Numbered from the stretch's first letter, positions 33,781 through 42,516 are shown. The stretch: 64,000 nt of DNA from Luteimicrobium sp042670205 (GCF_042670205.1 NZ_JBHUWD010000003.1:1-64000); one strand, 5' to 3'. Notes: generated by a model from the letters alone, not told the origin. Made by a program: numbers and translations.

Positions 33781-34317
33781 TCACTCCGCGTCCACCCAGA
33801 CGGGTCCGTCGCCGTCCGCCGCGGCCGGCAGCGTCACAGGCCCCCGCCCGTCGATCACGACCGACACCGCCGCCCCCGGCGCGACACCGTCCGGGAGCGC
33901 CACGACCGTCGTCGTCGGCGCCATGTCGGCCGTGCACGCCTGCCCGGCGTACCGGTCCTTCTCGACGACGACCGCTATCCCGTCGGAGGTCCGGGTCGCG
34001 GGCGAGGACGCGACCGGAGGGCACGAGCTCGAGCCCGCCACCACGACGTAGAGCAGCGCGTCGTCCGCGGTCCAGCCGACCCCGGCGGCGTGGAACCCGG
34101 AGGGCTCCCCGAAGGACGGGGGCAGACCTGGCCAGTGGGCGCCGCCGGCGAGCGTGCTCGTCGGGCTCGGCGTGGCGCCCGGCACGGTGAGCGACGCCGT
34201 CGGGACCGGTGTCCTCGGCGGGGACGACGGCGTCGGCGACGACGAGCAGGCCGAGAGCGACGCGAGGACGACCGCGCCGAGCGTCGCCGCCACCGCCCCC
34301 GACCGGCCCTTCCGCAT
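33781..34317 (-). CDS. Lipoprotein of unknown function
   Basis: A 178-residue protein with a lipobox LASLSAC after a basic, hydrophobic N-terminus, then a Ser/Pro/Thr-rich spacer. The remainder has beta-strand-rich sequence (ALLYVVVAGSSSCPPVASSPATRTSDGIAVVVEK) with two Cys that may pair. No family recognised. A longer open frame upstream is not coding. Divergent from the PAS-ANTAR gene. Confidence 0.7.
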   Translation of the reverse strand: MRKGRSGAVAATLGAVVLASLSACSSSPTPSSPPRTPVPTASLTVPGATPSPTSTLAGGAHWPGLPPSFGEPSGFHAAGVGWTADDALLYVVVAGSSSCPPVASSPATRTSDGIAVVVEKDRYAGQACTADMAPTTTVVALPDGVAPGAAVSVVIDGRGPVTLPAAADGDGPVWVDAE

Positions 34318-34452
34318 GCCCCTCACCGTAGGCGGCGGGGCGCCTTCCTGCTCGTCTCGCCTCCCGTTGCAGGCCTTCGGGGTCGCCGGTACCGTCGTTG
34401 CCCCGGTCAAGAAGCGGCCGGGGCGCGACACACGATACGGACAGCACGGACG

Positions 34453-35073
34453 ATGAGCCTTCCCTCCACCGAGAACCCCCCGGTGACCCCGCACGACGAC
34501 GCTCGACCGACCGGAGACTTCCGCTACGACATCACCGGCGACCGCTGGTGGTGGTCCGAGGGCACCTACCGCATCCACGGTTTCCAGCCCGGCGACGTGC
34601 TCCCCACGACCGCCCTCGTCCTCGCCCACAAGCACCCCGACGACCAGCACCGGTTCTACCGGATCTTCGCCGAGGCGTGCCAGACCGGCAGCCCGTTCGT
34701 GAGCGTCCACCGGATCATGGACGCGACCGGCCGGACCCGCCACATCGTCCTCACCGGGCAGGGCAGCGCGTTCGACGGCGCCCGCGCGACCGAGCTCAGC
34801 GGGCGGTTCACCGAGATCACCGACGACGTCGCACGCGTCGCCATGGACACCGCGGACGAGCAGATCCGGGCCGCGTCCGACTCGCGCGGCGTCATCGAGC
34901 AGGCGAAGGGCGCACTGGCGGTCGTGCTCGGCATCACGCCGGAGGCCGCGTTCCAGCGGCTCCGCGAGCAGTCGATGGCCGACAACGTCTCGGTCCGTCG
35001 CCTCGCCGAGCAGCTGGTCGCGCAGGCCCCTCTGCTGCACGCCGGACGCGCGGACGCGCTCGAGCAGAACTGA
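34453..35073 (+). CDS. PAS-ANTAR RNA-binding antiterminator
   Basis: A 206-residue cytoplasmic protein. Residues about 20-130 form a PAS fold (FRYDITGDRWWWSEGTYRIHGFQPGDVLPT, then HIVLTGQGSAFDG). The last about 60 residues (RGVIEQAKGALAVVLGITPEAAFQRLREQSMADNVSVRRLAEQL) are a clear ANTAR domain, which binds paired RNA hairpins and prevents termination. The signal sensed by the PAS part is unknown. It is an orphan, with no kinase next to it. Confidence 0.9.
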   Translation: MSLPSTENPPVTPHDDARPTGDFRYDITGDRWWWSEGTYRIHGFQPGDVLPTTALVLAHKHPDDQHRFYRIFAEACQTGSPFVSVHRIMDATGRTRHIVLTGQGSAFDGARATELSGRFTEITDDVARVAMDTADEQIRAASDSRGVIEQAKGALAVVLGITPEAAFQRLREQSMADNVSVRRLAEQLVAQAPLLHAGRADALEQN

Positions 35074-35078
35074 CGCGC

Positions 35079-35113
35079 GCTCGGGCTCGGGCCTCACCTG
35101 CCCGAGCCCGAGC
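35079..35113 (+). terminator. Perfect 14-bp hairpin after the ANTAR gene
   Basis: Arms 35079-35092 and 35100-35113 are exact complements with a 7-nt loop, starting 6 bases past the stop codon. No T run follows. It is likely the terminator; two adjacent hairpins, as an ANTAR target needs, are not seen. Confidence 0.65.
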
Positions 35114-35136
35114 CGCCGCTCGGTACGCTCGGGCCC

Positions 35137-35553
35137 GTGAGAGCAGCGCGGTCCCTCGTCGCCACGGCCCTCGTCGTGTCCGCCATGATGCTCGCGGGCT
35201 GCACCGGCCCCGGCGCGCCCCGGCTGCACGCCACGGCGACCGCCGCCACGTCCGCCAAGCCGCTCCTCGGCTGGATCGAGGCCTACACCTCCGACGAGGA
35301 CGCGCACGACCGGACGGTCGACGCGCACATCGACCTGCTCCGCGCGCTCGCCGACCTCGCCGACTGCCGCGCCGACCGGGGCGGCAGCGACACGGACCCG
35401 GCCGACGACGACCCCTGCTACCCGCAGCGGGAGTCCGTGCGGATCCTGCGGGCGCGCGTGGCCTACCACGAGTCGGCAACGAAGCCGCTGTGCTCCGCGG
35501 AGGTCGCCGCCGCGCAGCCCGGCATGTGCGCGACGCCCGCCGCGGACAGCTAG
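35137..35553 (+). CDS. Small lipoprotein of unknown function
   Basis: A 138-residue protein with signal sequence and lipobox MMLAGC. The mature part is helical (PLLGWIEAYTSDEDAHDRTVDAHIDLLRALADLAD) with four Cys that could form two disulphides. No family recognised. It begins at GTG, 7 nt after a TACGCT hexamer, so the transcript is probably leaderless. It ends just before the leuS leader. Confidence 0.65.
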   Translation: MRAARSLVATALVVSAMMLAGCTGPGAPRLHATATAATSAKPLLGWIEAYTSDEDAHDRTVDAHIDLLRALADLADCRADRGGSDTDPADDDPCYPQRESVRILRARVAYHESATKPLCSAEVAAAQPGMCATPAADS

Positions 35554-35568
35554 GCGTACCCTCGAGGC

Positions 35569-35598
35569 ATGCGCATCGCACGTCGCCTCCTTACCTAG
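35569..35598 (+). CDS. leuS leader peptide (MRIARRLLT)
   Basis: A nine-codon reading frame ATG to TAG with tandem Leu codons CTC CTT at positions 7-8 just before the stop. It lies 6 nt behind a -10 element, so it would be read from a leaderless transcript. A ribosome slowed at the Leu codons would cover the left arm of the 35597-35637 stem. Too short to confirm from coding statistics; the call rests on its context. Confidence 0.65.
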   Translation: MRIARRLLT

Positions 35599-35638
35599 CC
35601 GCGTCGACCCCGCTCCACGGGCACGATCGACGCGGCTC

Positions 35639-35661
35639 GCCCCTCCCCGGAGGGGCTTTTT
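35639..35661 (+). terminator. Intrinsic terminator before leuS
   Basis: A 7-bp stem (GCCCCTC with GAGGGGC) with a 4-nt loop is followed by TTTTT (35657-35661). It sits 34 nt before the leuS start, so unregulated transcripts would end here. Confidence 0.85.
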
Positions 35662-35695
35662 CGTGCCCGGAGGACGCCCGACGCAGGAGACCGAC

Positions 35696-38224
35696 GTGAC
35701 CGCACCGCATCCCACGGCCCCACCGCCCGCCCCCGCCCGAACGGGCGCCGCTCCCCGACCCGCCGTCACCAGCACGCCCCCGCCCGCCGACGGCCGACCC
35801 GTCCCGCCCGAGACGGAGCGCGCCTGGGAGGCCCGGTGGGCGGCCCTCCAGGACGACCCCGCCGTCCGCCTCTTCCGACCCCGCGCCGACGGCGACCGCC
35901 CGCGCCGCTACCTGCTGACGATGTTCCCGTACCCGTCCGGCGACCTGCACATGGGCCATGCGGAGGTGTTCGCGATCGAGGACGTCGTCGCGCGGTACTG
36001 GCGGGCACGCGGCCACGACGTCCTCAACCCGGTGGGCTGGGACTCGTTCGGCCTGCCCGCGGAGAACGCGGCGATCCGGCGCGACGAGAACCCGGCGACG
36101 TTCACGGACGCCAACATCGCGACCCAGGCCGCGTCGATCCGGCGCTACGGGGTGTCGTTCGACTGGTCGCGCCGCCTGCAGACGTCCGACCCCGGCTACT
36201 ACCGCTGGACCCAGTGGCTGTTCCTGCGGCTGCTCGAGCACGGTCTCGCGTACCGGGCGGCGGCCCCCGTCAACTGGTGCCCGCAGGACGCCACGGTCCT
36301 CGCGAACGAGCAGGTCGTCGGCGGGCGCTGCGAGCGGTGCGGGGCTCAGGTCGTGCGGCGCGAGCTCACGCAGTGGTTCGTGCGGACCACCGCGTACGCC
36401 GACCGTCTGCTCGATGACATGGCCGACCTCGCGGACGCGTGGCCCGAGCGCGTCCTCACGATGCAGCGGAACTGGATCGGCCGGTCGCGCGGCGCCCGGG
36501 TGCGCTTCCCCGTCGTGGGTGGCGACACCGCGATCGAGGTCTTCACCACCCGGCCGGATACCCTGGCGGCCGTGACGTTCGTCGTCGTCGCGCCCGACGG
36601 ACCGCTTGCCGAGTCGCTGTGCGAGCCCGCGGTCCGGGACGCGTTCGAGGCGTACCGCGCGGCGGCGCGGGCCGAGCCCGAGGTGACGCGCTGGGCCGCG
36701 GGACGTGCGCCGTCGGGCGTGGACCTGGGTGTCCACGTGCGCCACCCGACGACCGGCGCCGAGCTCCCGGTCTGGGCCGCCGACTACGTGCTGCCCGGGT
36801 ACGGGACGGGCGCGGTGATGGGCGTCCCCGCGCACGACGACCGCGACCGCGCGTTCGCCGACGTGTACGGACTGCCCGTGCTGGACGTCCCGCCCGCCGA
36901 CCCCGACGTCACGCTGGCCGCGCTCGAGGAGGGCGGCACGGGCGAGCGGGCGACGTCGTACCGGCTGCGCGACTGGCTGGTCTCGCGGCAGCGCTACTGG
37001 GGCGCCCCGGTTCCCGTCGTGCACTGCCCCGCGTGCGGCGTCGTGCCCGTGCCCGACGCCGCGCTCCCCGTGCGCCTGCCCGACCTGCGCGGCGACGCCC
37101 TGCTCCCCCGCGGCACGAGCCCGCTCGCCGGCGCGCGCGACTGGGTCACGACGTCCTGCCCACGCTGCGGCGGGACGGCCGAGCGCGACACCGACACCCT
37201 GGACACGTTCGTCGACTCGTCCTGGTACTTCCTGCGCTACCTGTCCCCGGGCCGCGACGACGTCGCGTTCGACCCTGCGGACGCGCGCGCCTGGATGCCC
37301 GTCGCACGCTACGTCGGCGGAGTCGAGCACGCGATCCTGCACCTGCTGTACAGCCGGTTCGTCACGAAGTTCCTGCACGACCTGGGGCTCGTCGTCCCCG
37401 TCGAGCCGTTCGCGTCCCTGCTCAACCAGGGCCAGGTCGTCAACGGCGGCAAGGCGATGAGCAAGTCGCTCGGGAACGGCGTCGCGCTGGGCGAGCAGCT
37501 CGACCGCTACGGCGTCGACGCCGTCCGCCTCGCGCTCCTGTTCTCCGGGCCGCCCGAGGACGACGTCGACTGGGCGGACGTCCGGCCCGAGGCCATGCAG
37601 CGGTTCCTGCGCCGCGCGCTGCTCCTGTCCGACGACGTCGCGCGCCTCGAGCGTCCGGCCCGCTCCGCCCCGGGCGAGGGCGGGGCTCCGGTGGCCGGCG
37701 ACGACGGGGGCGACCCCGCGCTGCCGCGCACCCTGCACGTGCTGGTCGGTGAGATCGCCGACCTCGTCGAGGCGGACCGGTTCAACGTCGCCGTCGCGCG
37801 GCTCATGACGCTGGTGAGCGCGGTGCGCTCGGCCGCCGCGGCGGTCGGGCCGGACGACGCTCCGTCGCGCGGCGTCGCGCGCGACGTGCGGGAGGCCGCG
37901 GAGGCCGTCGCCGTGATCCTGTCGCTGTTCGCGCCCTACAGCGCCGAGGAGCTGTGGCGCCGGCTGGGCCACGGGCCGTCGGTCGCGCTGGCGCCGTGGC
38001 CCGAGGTCGCCGCGCCCGCCGCGCGCGCCGGCACGGTCGTCGCGGTCGTGCAGGTCGACGGGAAGGTGCGTGACCGGCTCGACGTCGACGCGTCGATCGG
38101 CGAGGACGCGCTCCGGGCCCTCGCGCTCGCCTCCGACGCCGTCCAGCGGCGGGTCGACGGCACGACCGTGCGGCGCGTCGTCGTGCGGGCGCCGCACCTC
38201 GTCAACGTCGTGCTCGCCAGGTGA
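35696..38224 (+). CDS. leuS: Leucyl-tRNA synthetase
   Basis: An 842-residue class Ia aminoacyl-tRNA synthetase that charges tRNA-Leu. Catalytic signature HMGH is at 85-88 (within YPSGDLHMGH), the KMSKS loop reads AMSKS at 587-591, the CP1 editing domain lies between (with TTRPDTLAAVTFVV and DDRDRAFADVYGLPV), and the C-terminal anticodon-binding domain ends with VQVDGKVRDRLDVD. Length matches the bacterial type. An N-terminal Pro/Ala-rich tail of about 35 residues is an oddity. The GTG start is supported by AGGAG at about 7 nt. Expression is probably controlled by the leader upstream. Confidence 0.96.
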   Translation: MTAPHPTAPPPAPARTGAAPRPAVTSTPPPADGRPVPPETERAWEARWAALQDDPAVRLFRPRADGDRPRRYLLTMFPYPSGDLHMGHAEVFAIEDVVARYWRARGHDVLNPVGWDSFGLPAENAAIRRDENPATFTDANIATQAASIRRYGVSFDWSRRLQTSDPGYYRWTQWLFLRLLEHGLAYRAAAPVNWCPQDATVLANEQVVGGRCERCGAQVVRRELTQWFVRTTAYADRLLDDMADLADAWPERVLTMQRNWIGRSRGARVRFPVVGGDTAIEVFTTRPDTLAAVTFVVVAPDGPLAESLCEPAVRDAFEAYRAAARAEPEVTRWAAGRAPSGVDLGVHVRHPTTGAELPVWAADYVLPGYGTGAVMGVPAHDDRDRAFADVYGLPVLDVPPADPDVTLAALEEGGTGERATSYRLRDWLVSRQRYWGAPVPVVHCPACGVVPVPDAALPVRLPDLRGDALLPRGTSPLAGARDWVTTSCPRCGGTAERDTDTLDTFVDSSWYFLRYLSPGRDDVAFDPADARAWMPVARYVGGVEHAILHLLYSRFVTKFLHDLGLVVPVEPFASLLNQGQVVNGGKAMSKSLGNGVALGEQLDRYGVDAVRLALLFSGPPEDDVDWADVRPEAMQRFLRRALLLSDDVARLERPARSAPGEGGAPVAGDDGGDPALPRTLHVLVGEIADLVEADRFNVAVARLMTLVSAVRSAAAAVGPDDAPSRGVARDVREAAEAVAVILSLFAPYSAEELWRRLGHGPSVALAPWPEVAAPAARAGTVVAVVQVDGKVRDRLDVDASIGEDALRALALASDAVQRRVDGTTVRRVVVRAPHLVNVVLAR

Positions 38225-38227
38225 GCG

Positions 38228-38251
38228 GCGGGGCCCCGGCCGGGGCCCCGC
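38228..38251. terminator. Palindromic terminator between leuS and a convergent gene
   Basis: A perfect 24-nt palindrome of G/C fills nearly the whole gap between leuS and the convergent small gene and can form a stem on either strand. No T tract. Confidence 0.6.
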
Positions 38252-38677
38252 TCACTCCCGCGCCGCCTCGACCAGCATGTAGGCGAAGCGCATCAGCCAC
38301 ACGACGCCGCGGACCTCGCCGTCGGCGTCGACGGCCGTCTCCGTCTCGGCGCCGACCTCGACGTAGTCGCCGCCGTACTCGCCCCCGCCGTACGACACCT
38401 CCCACCGGGCGATCGGGGCGGGAGCGCCGTCGTCGGTGGCGACGCCAGGGGTGACGTCGACGTGCAGCTCGGCCACGTTGGACCACGCGGCGAGCGTGCG
38501 CGTCACGGGCTCGACGAGCACGATCGCCTCGCCGCGCCCCGGGGCGTCCGAGGGCACGAGGTCGATGCCGCGATCGATCATGATCGCCTGGATGGTGCAG
38601 TAGGCGTCGAGGAGCGCGGCGCGGGCCGCGAGGTCGAAGATCCTGTCGGCGGGAAGGACCGGTGTCGTCGTCGTCAC
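38252..38677 (-). CDS. Small acidic protein of unknown function
   Basis: A 141-residue protein without signal peptide or membrane segment. It has a helical N-terminal half (DRIFDLAARAALLDAYCTIQAIMIDRGIDLV) and an acidic beta-rich second half ending in WLMRFAYMLVEAARE. No family recognised. Starts at GTG; TACTGT lies 7 nt upstream, so the mRNA is probably leaderless. Converges on leuS. Confidence 0.6.
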   Translation of the reverse strand: MTTTTPVLPADRIFDLAARAALLDAYCTIQAIMIDRGIDLVPSDAPGRGEAIVLVEPVTRTLAAWSNVAELHVDVTPGVATDDGAPAPIARWEVSYGGGEYGGDYVEVGAETETAVDADGEVRGVVWLMRFAYMLVEAARE

Positions 38678-38703
38678 GCCTGCGACAGTAGCCCGGCACG
38701 ACG

Positions 38704-38733
38704 AAGGCCCGGAACCATCAGGTTCCGGGCCTT
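38704..38733 (-). terminator. Terminator of tRNA-Thr
   Basis: A perfect 13-bp stem (38704-38716 with 38721-38733) and ATCA loop begins 8 bases after the tRNA 3' end. It is symmetrical enough to act on both strands. Confidence 0.75.
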
Positions 38734-38740
38734 CCGAGGG

Positions 38741-38813
38741 AGCCGCCTAAGAGAATCGAACTCTTGACCTTCTCATTACGAGTGAGACGCTCTACCGACT
38801 GAGCTAAGGCGGC
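38741..38813 (-). tRNA. tRNA-Thr (anticodon CGT)
   Basis: A 73-nt cloverleaf on the minus strand. The acceptor stem is GCCGCCT with AGGCGGC, the D-arm begins TAGCTCAGTCGG, the anticodon stem is TCTCA/TGAGA around CTCGTAA (anticodon CGT at 38778-38780, threonine), and the T-arm carries GTTCGATTC. Discriminator base is T. CCA is not encoded. A TAGAGT element on the same strand at 38865-38870 could be its -10 box. Confidence 0.95.
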
Positions 38814-38959
38814 CTGCGCTCCGCACGACACCCCGACAGGGCCTCGGTGACGAGCGCGGGCCCTACTCTAGCGGGCCGGAGGCCGAGACTCCAAAGCGGA
38901 TCCGCGAGGCACGTGTCACGCCGATCGCCCGAGGCGCGGCGTGCGTCCCGCGGCGCTGG

Positions 38960-40573
38960 TCAGGAGCACGTCGTGCCGTCGTCGGGGACCTTGCCGTCGA
39001 CGAGGTACCCACCGACCGCCTTGGCGATGCACGTGTTGTCCGCGCTGTACGCGGTGTGGCCCTCGCCCTCGTAGGTGAGGAGCACGCCCGAGTCGAGCGT
39101 CTTCGCGAGGCCCTGGGCCCAGCGGTACGGCGTGGCTGGGTCCCCCGTCGTGCCGACGACGACGATCGGCGCGGCGCCCTTGGCGTGCAGGTCGAAGTCC
39201 TGCGCGACCTGCGGGTACGGCCAGGGCTTGCAGGTGACCCCGCCGTACGTGAAGAACGTGCCGACCGTCGGCGCCTGCTGCTCGATGGTCGCCGCCTGGG
39301 TGCGCATCGCATCCAGGTCGCTCGAGCCCGGGTCGTCCAGGCACCCGACGGCGCGGAACGCCTCGGACGAGTTCGTCGAGAACGTGCCGTCGGAGTTCCG
39401 GTCGTTGTAGAAGTCCGCGAGGGCGAGGAGCTGCGTGCCCGTCCCCTTGGTGATCGCCTCCGACAGCGCCGACGTCAGGTACTGCCACGAGTCCTGGCTG
39501 TAGAGCGTGACGGCGACGCCGTAGAACGCGAGGGTGGCCGTGAGCGGCCGCTTCGAGTCGCCCGTGCGCAGGGGCTGCTGCTCGGTGCGCAGGAACAGGT
39601 CGTGGATCTGGCTCATCCCGTGGTCGACGCCGCCGTCCAGCGGGCAGCCCTTCCCCGACTCGCAGTCCTTGACGTAGGCGCGCAGCGCGTCCTCGAACCC
39701 GACGGCCTGCTCGACGCTCGTCTCGTCGGACGACAGGGTCGTGTCGATCGCACCGTCCAGGACCATCCGGTCCACACGGTCGGGGAAGATCCCCGCGTAC
39801 GTCGCACCGAGCTGGGTCCCGTAGGAGAACCCGAGGTAGTCGAGCTTCTTCTCGCCGAGGACGGCGCGGATGAGGTCCATGTCGCGCGCCGCGGACTGGG
39901 TGTCGACGTGCGCGAGGACGGGGCCGGTGTTCGCCTTGCACGCGTCCGCCCAGGCAGCCGCCGCCTTCTCGCTGGCGGCGAGCCCGGCGTCCGTGTCCGG
40001 GTACCAGGCCGAGAGCTGTGCGTCCTTGTCCTTGTCGTCCAGGCACACCACGGGCGTGGACTTGCCGACGCCGCGCGGGTCGAACCCGACGACGTCGTAC
40101 GCCTTGAGCACGTCCGAGCCGAACAGGCTCGGCACCGAGTCCATGAAGTCGAGGCCCGAGGCACCCGGCCCGCCCGGGTTGGTGAGGAGCGCACCGACCC
40201 GCGTGCCCGTCGCGCGGTGCACCTTGAGCGCGAGGTCGATGTCTCCCGCCGACGCGTCCTGCCACGACACCGGCGCCTTGATCGTGGCGCACCGGAAGCC
40301 GTCGCCGCACGACGACCACGCGACCTTCTGGCCGTAGTACGAGGTGAAGCCCTTCGGCGCGCTCGCCGTGTCCGGAGTGACGGTCGTGCTCGTCGCCGTG
40401 CCGCCGTCGTCGTCGCCGGAGCCCGTGCACCCGCTCAGGACCGTCACGAGCGCGACGACCGCCGCGGCCGCGGCCAGGGGCGCACGACGGCGAGCGCGCG
40501 GGACGGCGCTGCTCGAGGCGGAGGGGCGGAGGGCACGTGTGAGGCGAGCGTTGACTCGGCGGGCACGGGTCAC
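38960..40573 (-). CDS. Secreted lipoprotein alpha/beta hydrolase (tripeptidyl aminopeptidase type)
   Basis: A 537-residue protein. After an Arg-rich start and hydrophobic segment a lipobox VLSGC anchors it. The oxyanion-loop segment NPGGPGASG is followed by a Ser nucleophile in GFSYGTQ, an Asp in TTGDPATPY and a His in GHTAY. This is the S33 family of Streptomyces tripeptidyl aminopeptidases with the C-terminal TAP-like domain. It likely trims peptides outside the cell. It starts at GTG, 6 nt after TACGGT, suggesting a leaderless transcript. Confidence 0.88.
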   Translation of the reverse strand: MTRARRVNARLTRALRPSASSSAVPRARRRAPLAAAAAVVALVTVLSGCTGSGDDDGGTATSTTVTPDTASAPKGFTSYYGQKVAWSSCGDGFRCATIKAPVSWQDASAGDIDLALKVHRATGTRVGALLTNPGGPGASGLDFMDSVPSLFGSDVLKAYDVVGFDPRGVGKSTPVVCLDDKDKDAQLSAWYPDTDAGLAASEKAAAAWADACKANTGPVLAHVDTQSAARDMDLIRAVLGEKKLDYLGFSYGTQLGATYAGIFPDRVDRMVLDGAIDTTLSSDETSVEQAVGFEDALRAYVKDCESGKGCPLDGGVDHGMSQIHDLFLRTEQQPLRTGDSKRPLTATLAFYGVAVTLYSQDSWQYLTSALSEAITKGTGTQLLALADFYNDRNSDGTFSTNSSEAFRAVGCLDDPGSSDLDAMRTQAATIEQQAPTVGTFFTYGGVTCKPWPYPQVAQDFDLHAKGAAPIVVVGTTGDPATPYRWAQGLAKTLDSGVLLTYEGEGHTAYSADNTCIAKAVGGYLVDGKVPDDGTTCS

Positions 40574-40643
40574 CGGGACACCGTACCCGCCGGTGCTGAC
40601 CGTTCTCCCAGGTCGTCCGGCCTGCGTCGGTGTCGAGGGGGCG

Positions 40644-41804
40644 TCAGCCCTGCGGGCGCAGCGCCACGGCCATCGCCTCGACGGCCAGCAGCGGCGCGAC
40701 GTTCGCTGCGAGACGCTCCCGCGCGGTGCCGATCGCGTCCATCCGCCGGAGCGTCTGCTCGGGCGTGGAATCGGCTGCGAGCGTGTCGACCGCCTCCGCG
40801 AGCTCGACGTTGACGAGGTCGATCCCGGGCGCGCCGTCCGCGGTGCCGGCCGCGCCGAGCTGGACGAGCAGCACGTCGCGGTAGAGCGACAGCAGGTCGG
40901 TCATCGCGCGGTCGAGGACGTCGCGCTGCGCGCGGGTGGCCCGGCGCTTCTGCTCCTCCTCGAGGCTCTTGAGCTGCGAGCGCAGCGCCGGCGGAAGGGG
41001 CTTGCCCTCCTCGGCGCCGAGCGCCCGGTACAGGCGCGACTTCTCGTCGGCGTCGCGCTCCTCCGTCGCGGCCTTCGCCTCGGCCTGGGCGACCTCCACG
41101 AGGTCGCCCGCCGCGAGCACCGCGTCGGGGACGCCGCGGATGCGACGCGCCAGGTCGAGGACCTCACGACGGCGGGCGCGGGCCCCGGGGTCGCGGGCCA
41201 GGCGCCGGGCGAGCCCGATGTGCGACTGGGAGGCGTGCGCGACGGCGTCCGCGAGCCCGGGCTCGACGCCGTCCCGCTCGACGAGCAGCCGGGCCACCGC
41301 GTCCACGGGCGGGACGCGCAGCACCACCGACCGTGAGCGCGAGCGGATCGTCACGAGGACGTCCTGCGGGCTCGGTGCGCACAGCACCCACACCGTGCGC
41401 GGAGGCGGCTCCTCGATGGCCTTGAGCAGGACGTTCCCGGACGTCTCGTTGAGCCGGTCGGCGTCCTCGATGACGATGACGCGCCAGCGCCCGCCCGACG
41501 GCGACCGCTGCGCGAGCTGCACGAGCGGCTCGACGTCCTGGCGGCGCAGGATCGTCGCCTCGGTCGCGACGACCTCGACGTCGGCGTGGGTGCCCGCGAG
41601 CGCCGTCGTGCACTCGTGGCACTCGCCGCACCCGCCGCGCGGGCAGAGCAGCGCGGCCGCGAAGGCGCGGGCCGCGTTGGAGCGCCCCGACCCCGGCGGA
41701 CCGGTGAGCAGCCAGGCGTGCGTCATGGCGCTCGGGTCCGCGACCGCGCCCCGGAGGACGGCGACCGCCGCCTCCTGCCCGACGAGGTCGTCCCAGACGC
41801 TCAC
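40644..41804 (-). CDS. holB: DNA polymerase III delta' subunit
   Basis: A 386-residue clamp-loader subunit. The N-terminal AAA+ domain has a modified P-loop (GPPGSGRSNAA, Arg in place of Lys), a zinc module CPRGGCGECHEC, a Walker-B-like VIVIEDADRLNETSGNVLLKAIEEPPP and sensor-1 motif IRSRSRSV. The C-terminal helical collar follows. Loss of ATP hydrolysis residues is normal for delta'. The GTG start overlaps the tmk stop by 4 nt (GTGA), and the tmk-holB pair is a conserved housekeeping arrangement. Confidence 0.94.
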   Translation of the reverse strand: MSVWDDLVGQEAAVAVLRGAVADPSAMTHAWLLTGPPGSGRSNAARAFAAALLCPRGGCGECHECTTALAGTHADVEVVATEATILRRQDVEPLVQLAQRSPSGGRWRVIVIEDADRLNETSGNVLLKAIEEPPPRTVWVLCAPSPQDVLVTIRSRSRSVVLRVPPVDAVARLLVERDGVEPGLADAVAHASQSHIGLARRLARDPGARARRREVLDLARRIRGVPDAVLAAGDLVEVAQAEAKAATEERDADEKSRLYRALGAEEGKPLPPALRSQLKSLEEEQKRRATRAQRDVLDRAMTDLLSLYRDVLLVQLGAAGTADGAPGIDLVNVELAEAVDTLAADSTPEQTLRRMDAIGTARERLAANVAPLLAVEAMAVALRPQG

Positions 41805-42463
41805 GCCTGCACCTCCTGCGAGGTCGCGCCGAGGCCGAGGCGCGCGGCGACGTCGACCCGGACCTGCGCCTGGACGTCGTCGACGGCGCCGGTCGCGTCC
41901 ACGACGACCCACCGCTCGGGCTCAGCCGCGGCCCGGTCGAGGAAGGTCTCGCGCACGCGCGTCGCGAACTCCACGCCGACCGACTCGAGCCGGTCGAGCG
42001 CGCCCTTGTCCTCGACGGCCGCGCGTCGCGAGGCCGCGACCGCGGGGTCCGCGTCGAGGAGGACCGTCACGTCGGGCAGCAGGCCGCGCGTGGCCCACAG
42101 CGAGATCCGCTCGACGTCGTCGGCGGCGAGCTCGCGACCGCCGCCCTGGTAGGCGACGGACGAGTCGACGTAGCGGTCGGTCACGACGACGGCGCCGCGC
42201 TCGAGCGCGGGACGCACCAGGGTGGCGACGTGATGGGCGCGGTCCGCGGCGTACATGAGGGCCTCGGCGCGCGCGTCGACGTGGTCACCGTGCAGGACGG
42301 CGTCGCGCAGGACCTGGCCGAGCGGCGTCCCGCCGGGCTCGCGCGTGAGGACGACGTCACGGCCCGTGACCTCGCCCAGCCACGCGCCCAGGAGGCGCGC
42401 CTGCGTCGACTTGCCCACGCCGTCGCCGCCCTCGATGGAGATGAAGATGCCCGGCCCGTCCAC
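41801..42463 (-). CDS. tmk: Thymidylate kinase
   Basis: A 220-residue kinase converting dTMP to dTDP. P-loop EGGDGVGKST, DR(Y/H)-type motif TDRYVDSSVAYQGGGREL and TREPGGTPLGQVLRD are all present. I chose the GTG at 42463 (VDGPGIF) because it gives the usual N-terminus; a GTG three codons upstream is also possible. Coupled to holB by a 4-nt overlap. Confidence 0.95.
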   Translation of the reverse strand: MDGPGIFISIEGGDGVGKSTQARLLGAWLGEVTGRDVVLTREPGGTPLGQVLRDAVLHGDHVDARAEALMYAADRAHHVATLVRPALERGAVVVTDRYVDSSVAYQGGGRELAADDVERISLWATRGLLPDVTVLLDADPAVAASRRAAVEDKGALDRLESVGVEFATRVRETFLDRAAAEPERWVVVDATGAVDDVQAQVRVDVAARLGLGATSQEVQA

Positions 42464-42516
42464 GGGCGCCACCCTATCCGGGGCCACCCTCACGGCCCGC
42501 CGCGGCGAGGTGTGGC

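Larger units (their letters stand above)
35557..35695 (+). promoter_or_regulatory. leuS attenuation leader
   Basis: The 139 bp before leuS contain, in order, a TACCCT -10-like hexamer (35557-35562), a leader peptide that starts 6 nt later, an 11-bp stem (35597-35607 with 35627-35637) whose left arm includes the last two bases of the leader stop codon, an intrinsic terminator (35639-35661) and the leuS ribosome site. A CGGGCACGA stretch in the loop (35618-35626) is complementary to TCGTGCCCG just past the terminator (35661-35669). The layout fits ribosome-mediated attenuation responding to charged tRNA-Leu. No T-box features were seen. A clear competing antiterminator is not evident. Confidence 0.7.

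Noticed and set aside
35557..35695. T-box riboswitch before leuS
   Set aside because: The leader is too short and lacks the T-box sequence and specifier stem; a leader peptide with Leu codons explains the terminator better.
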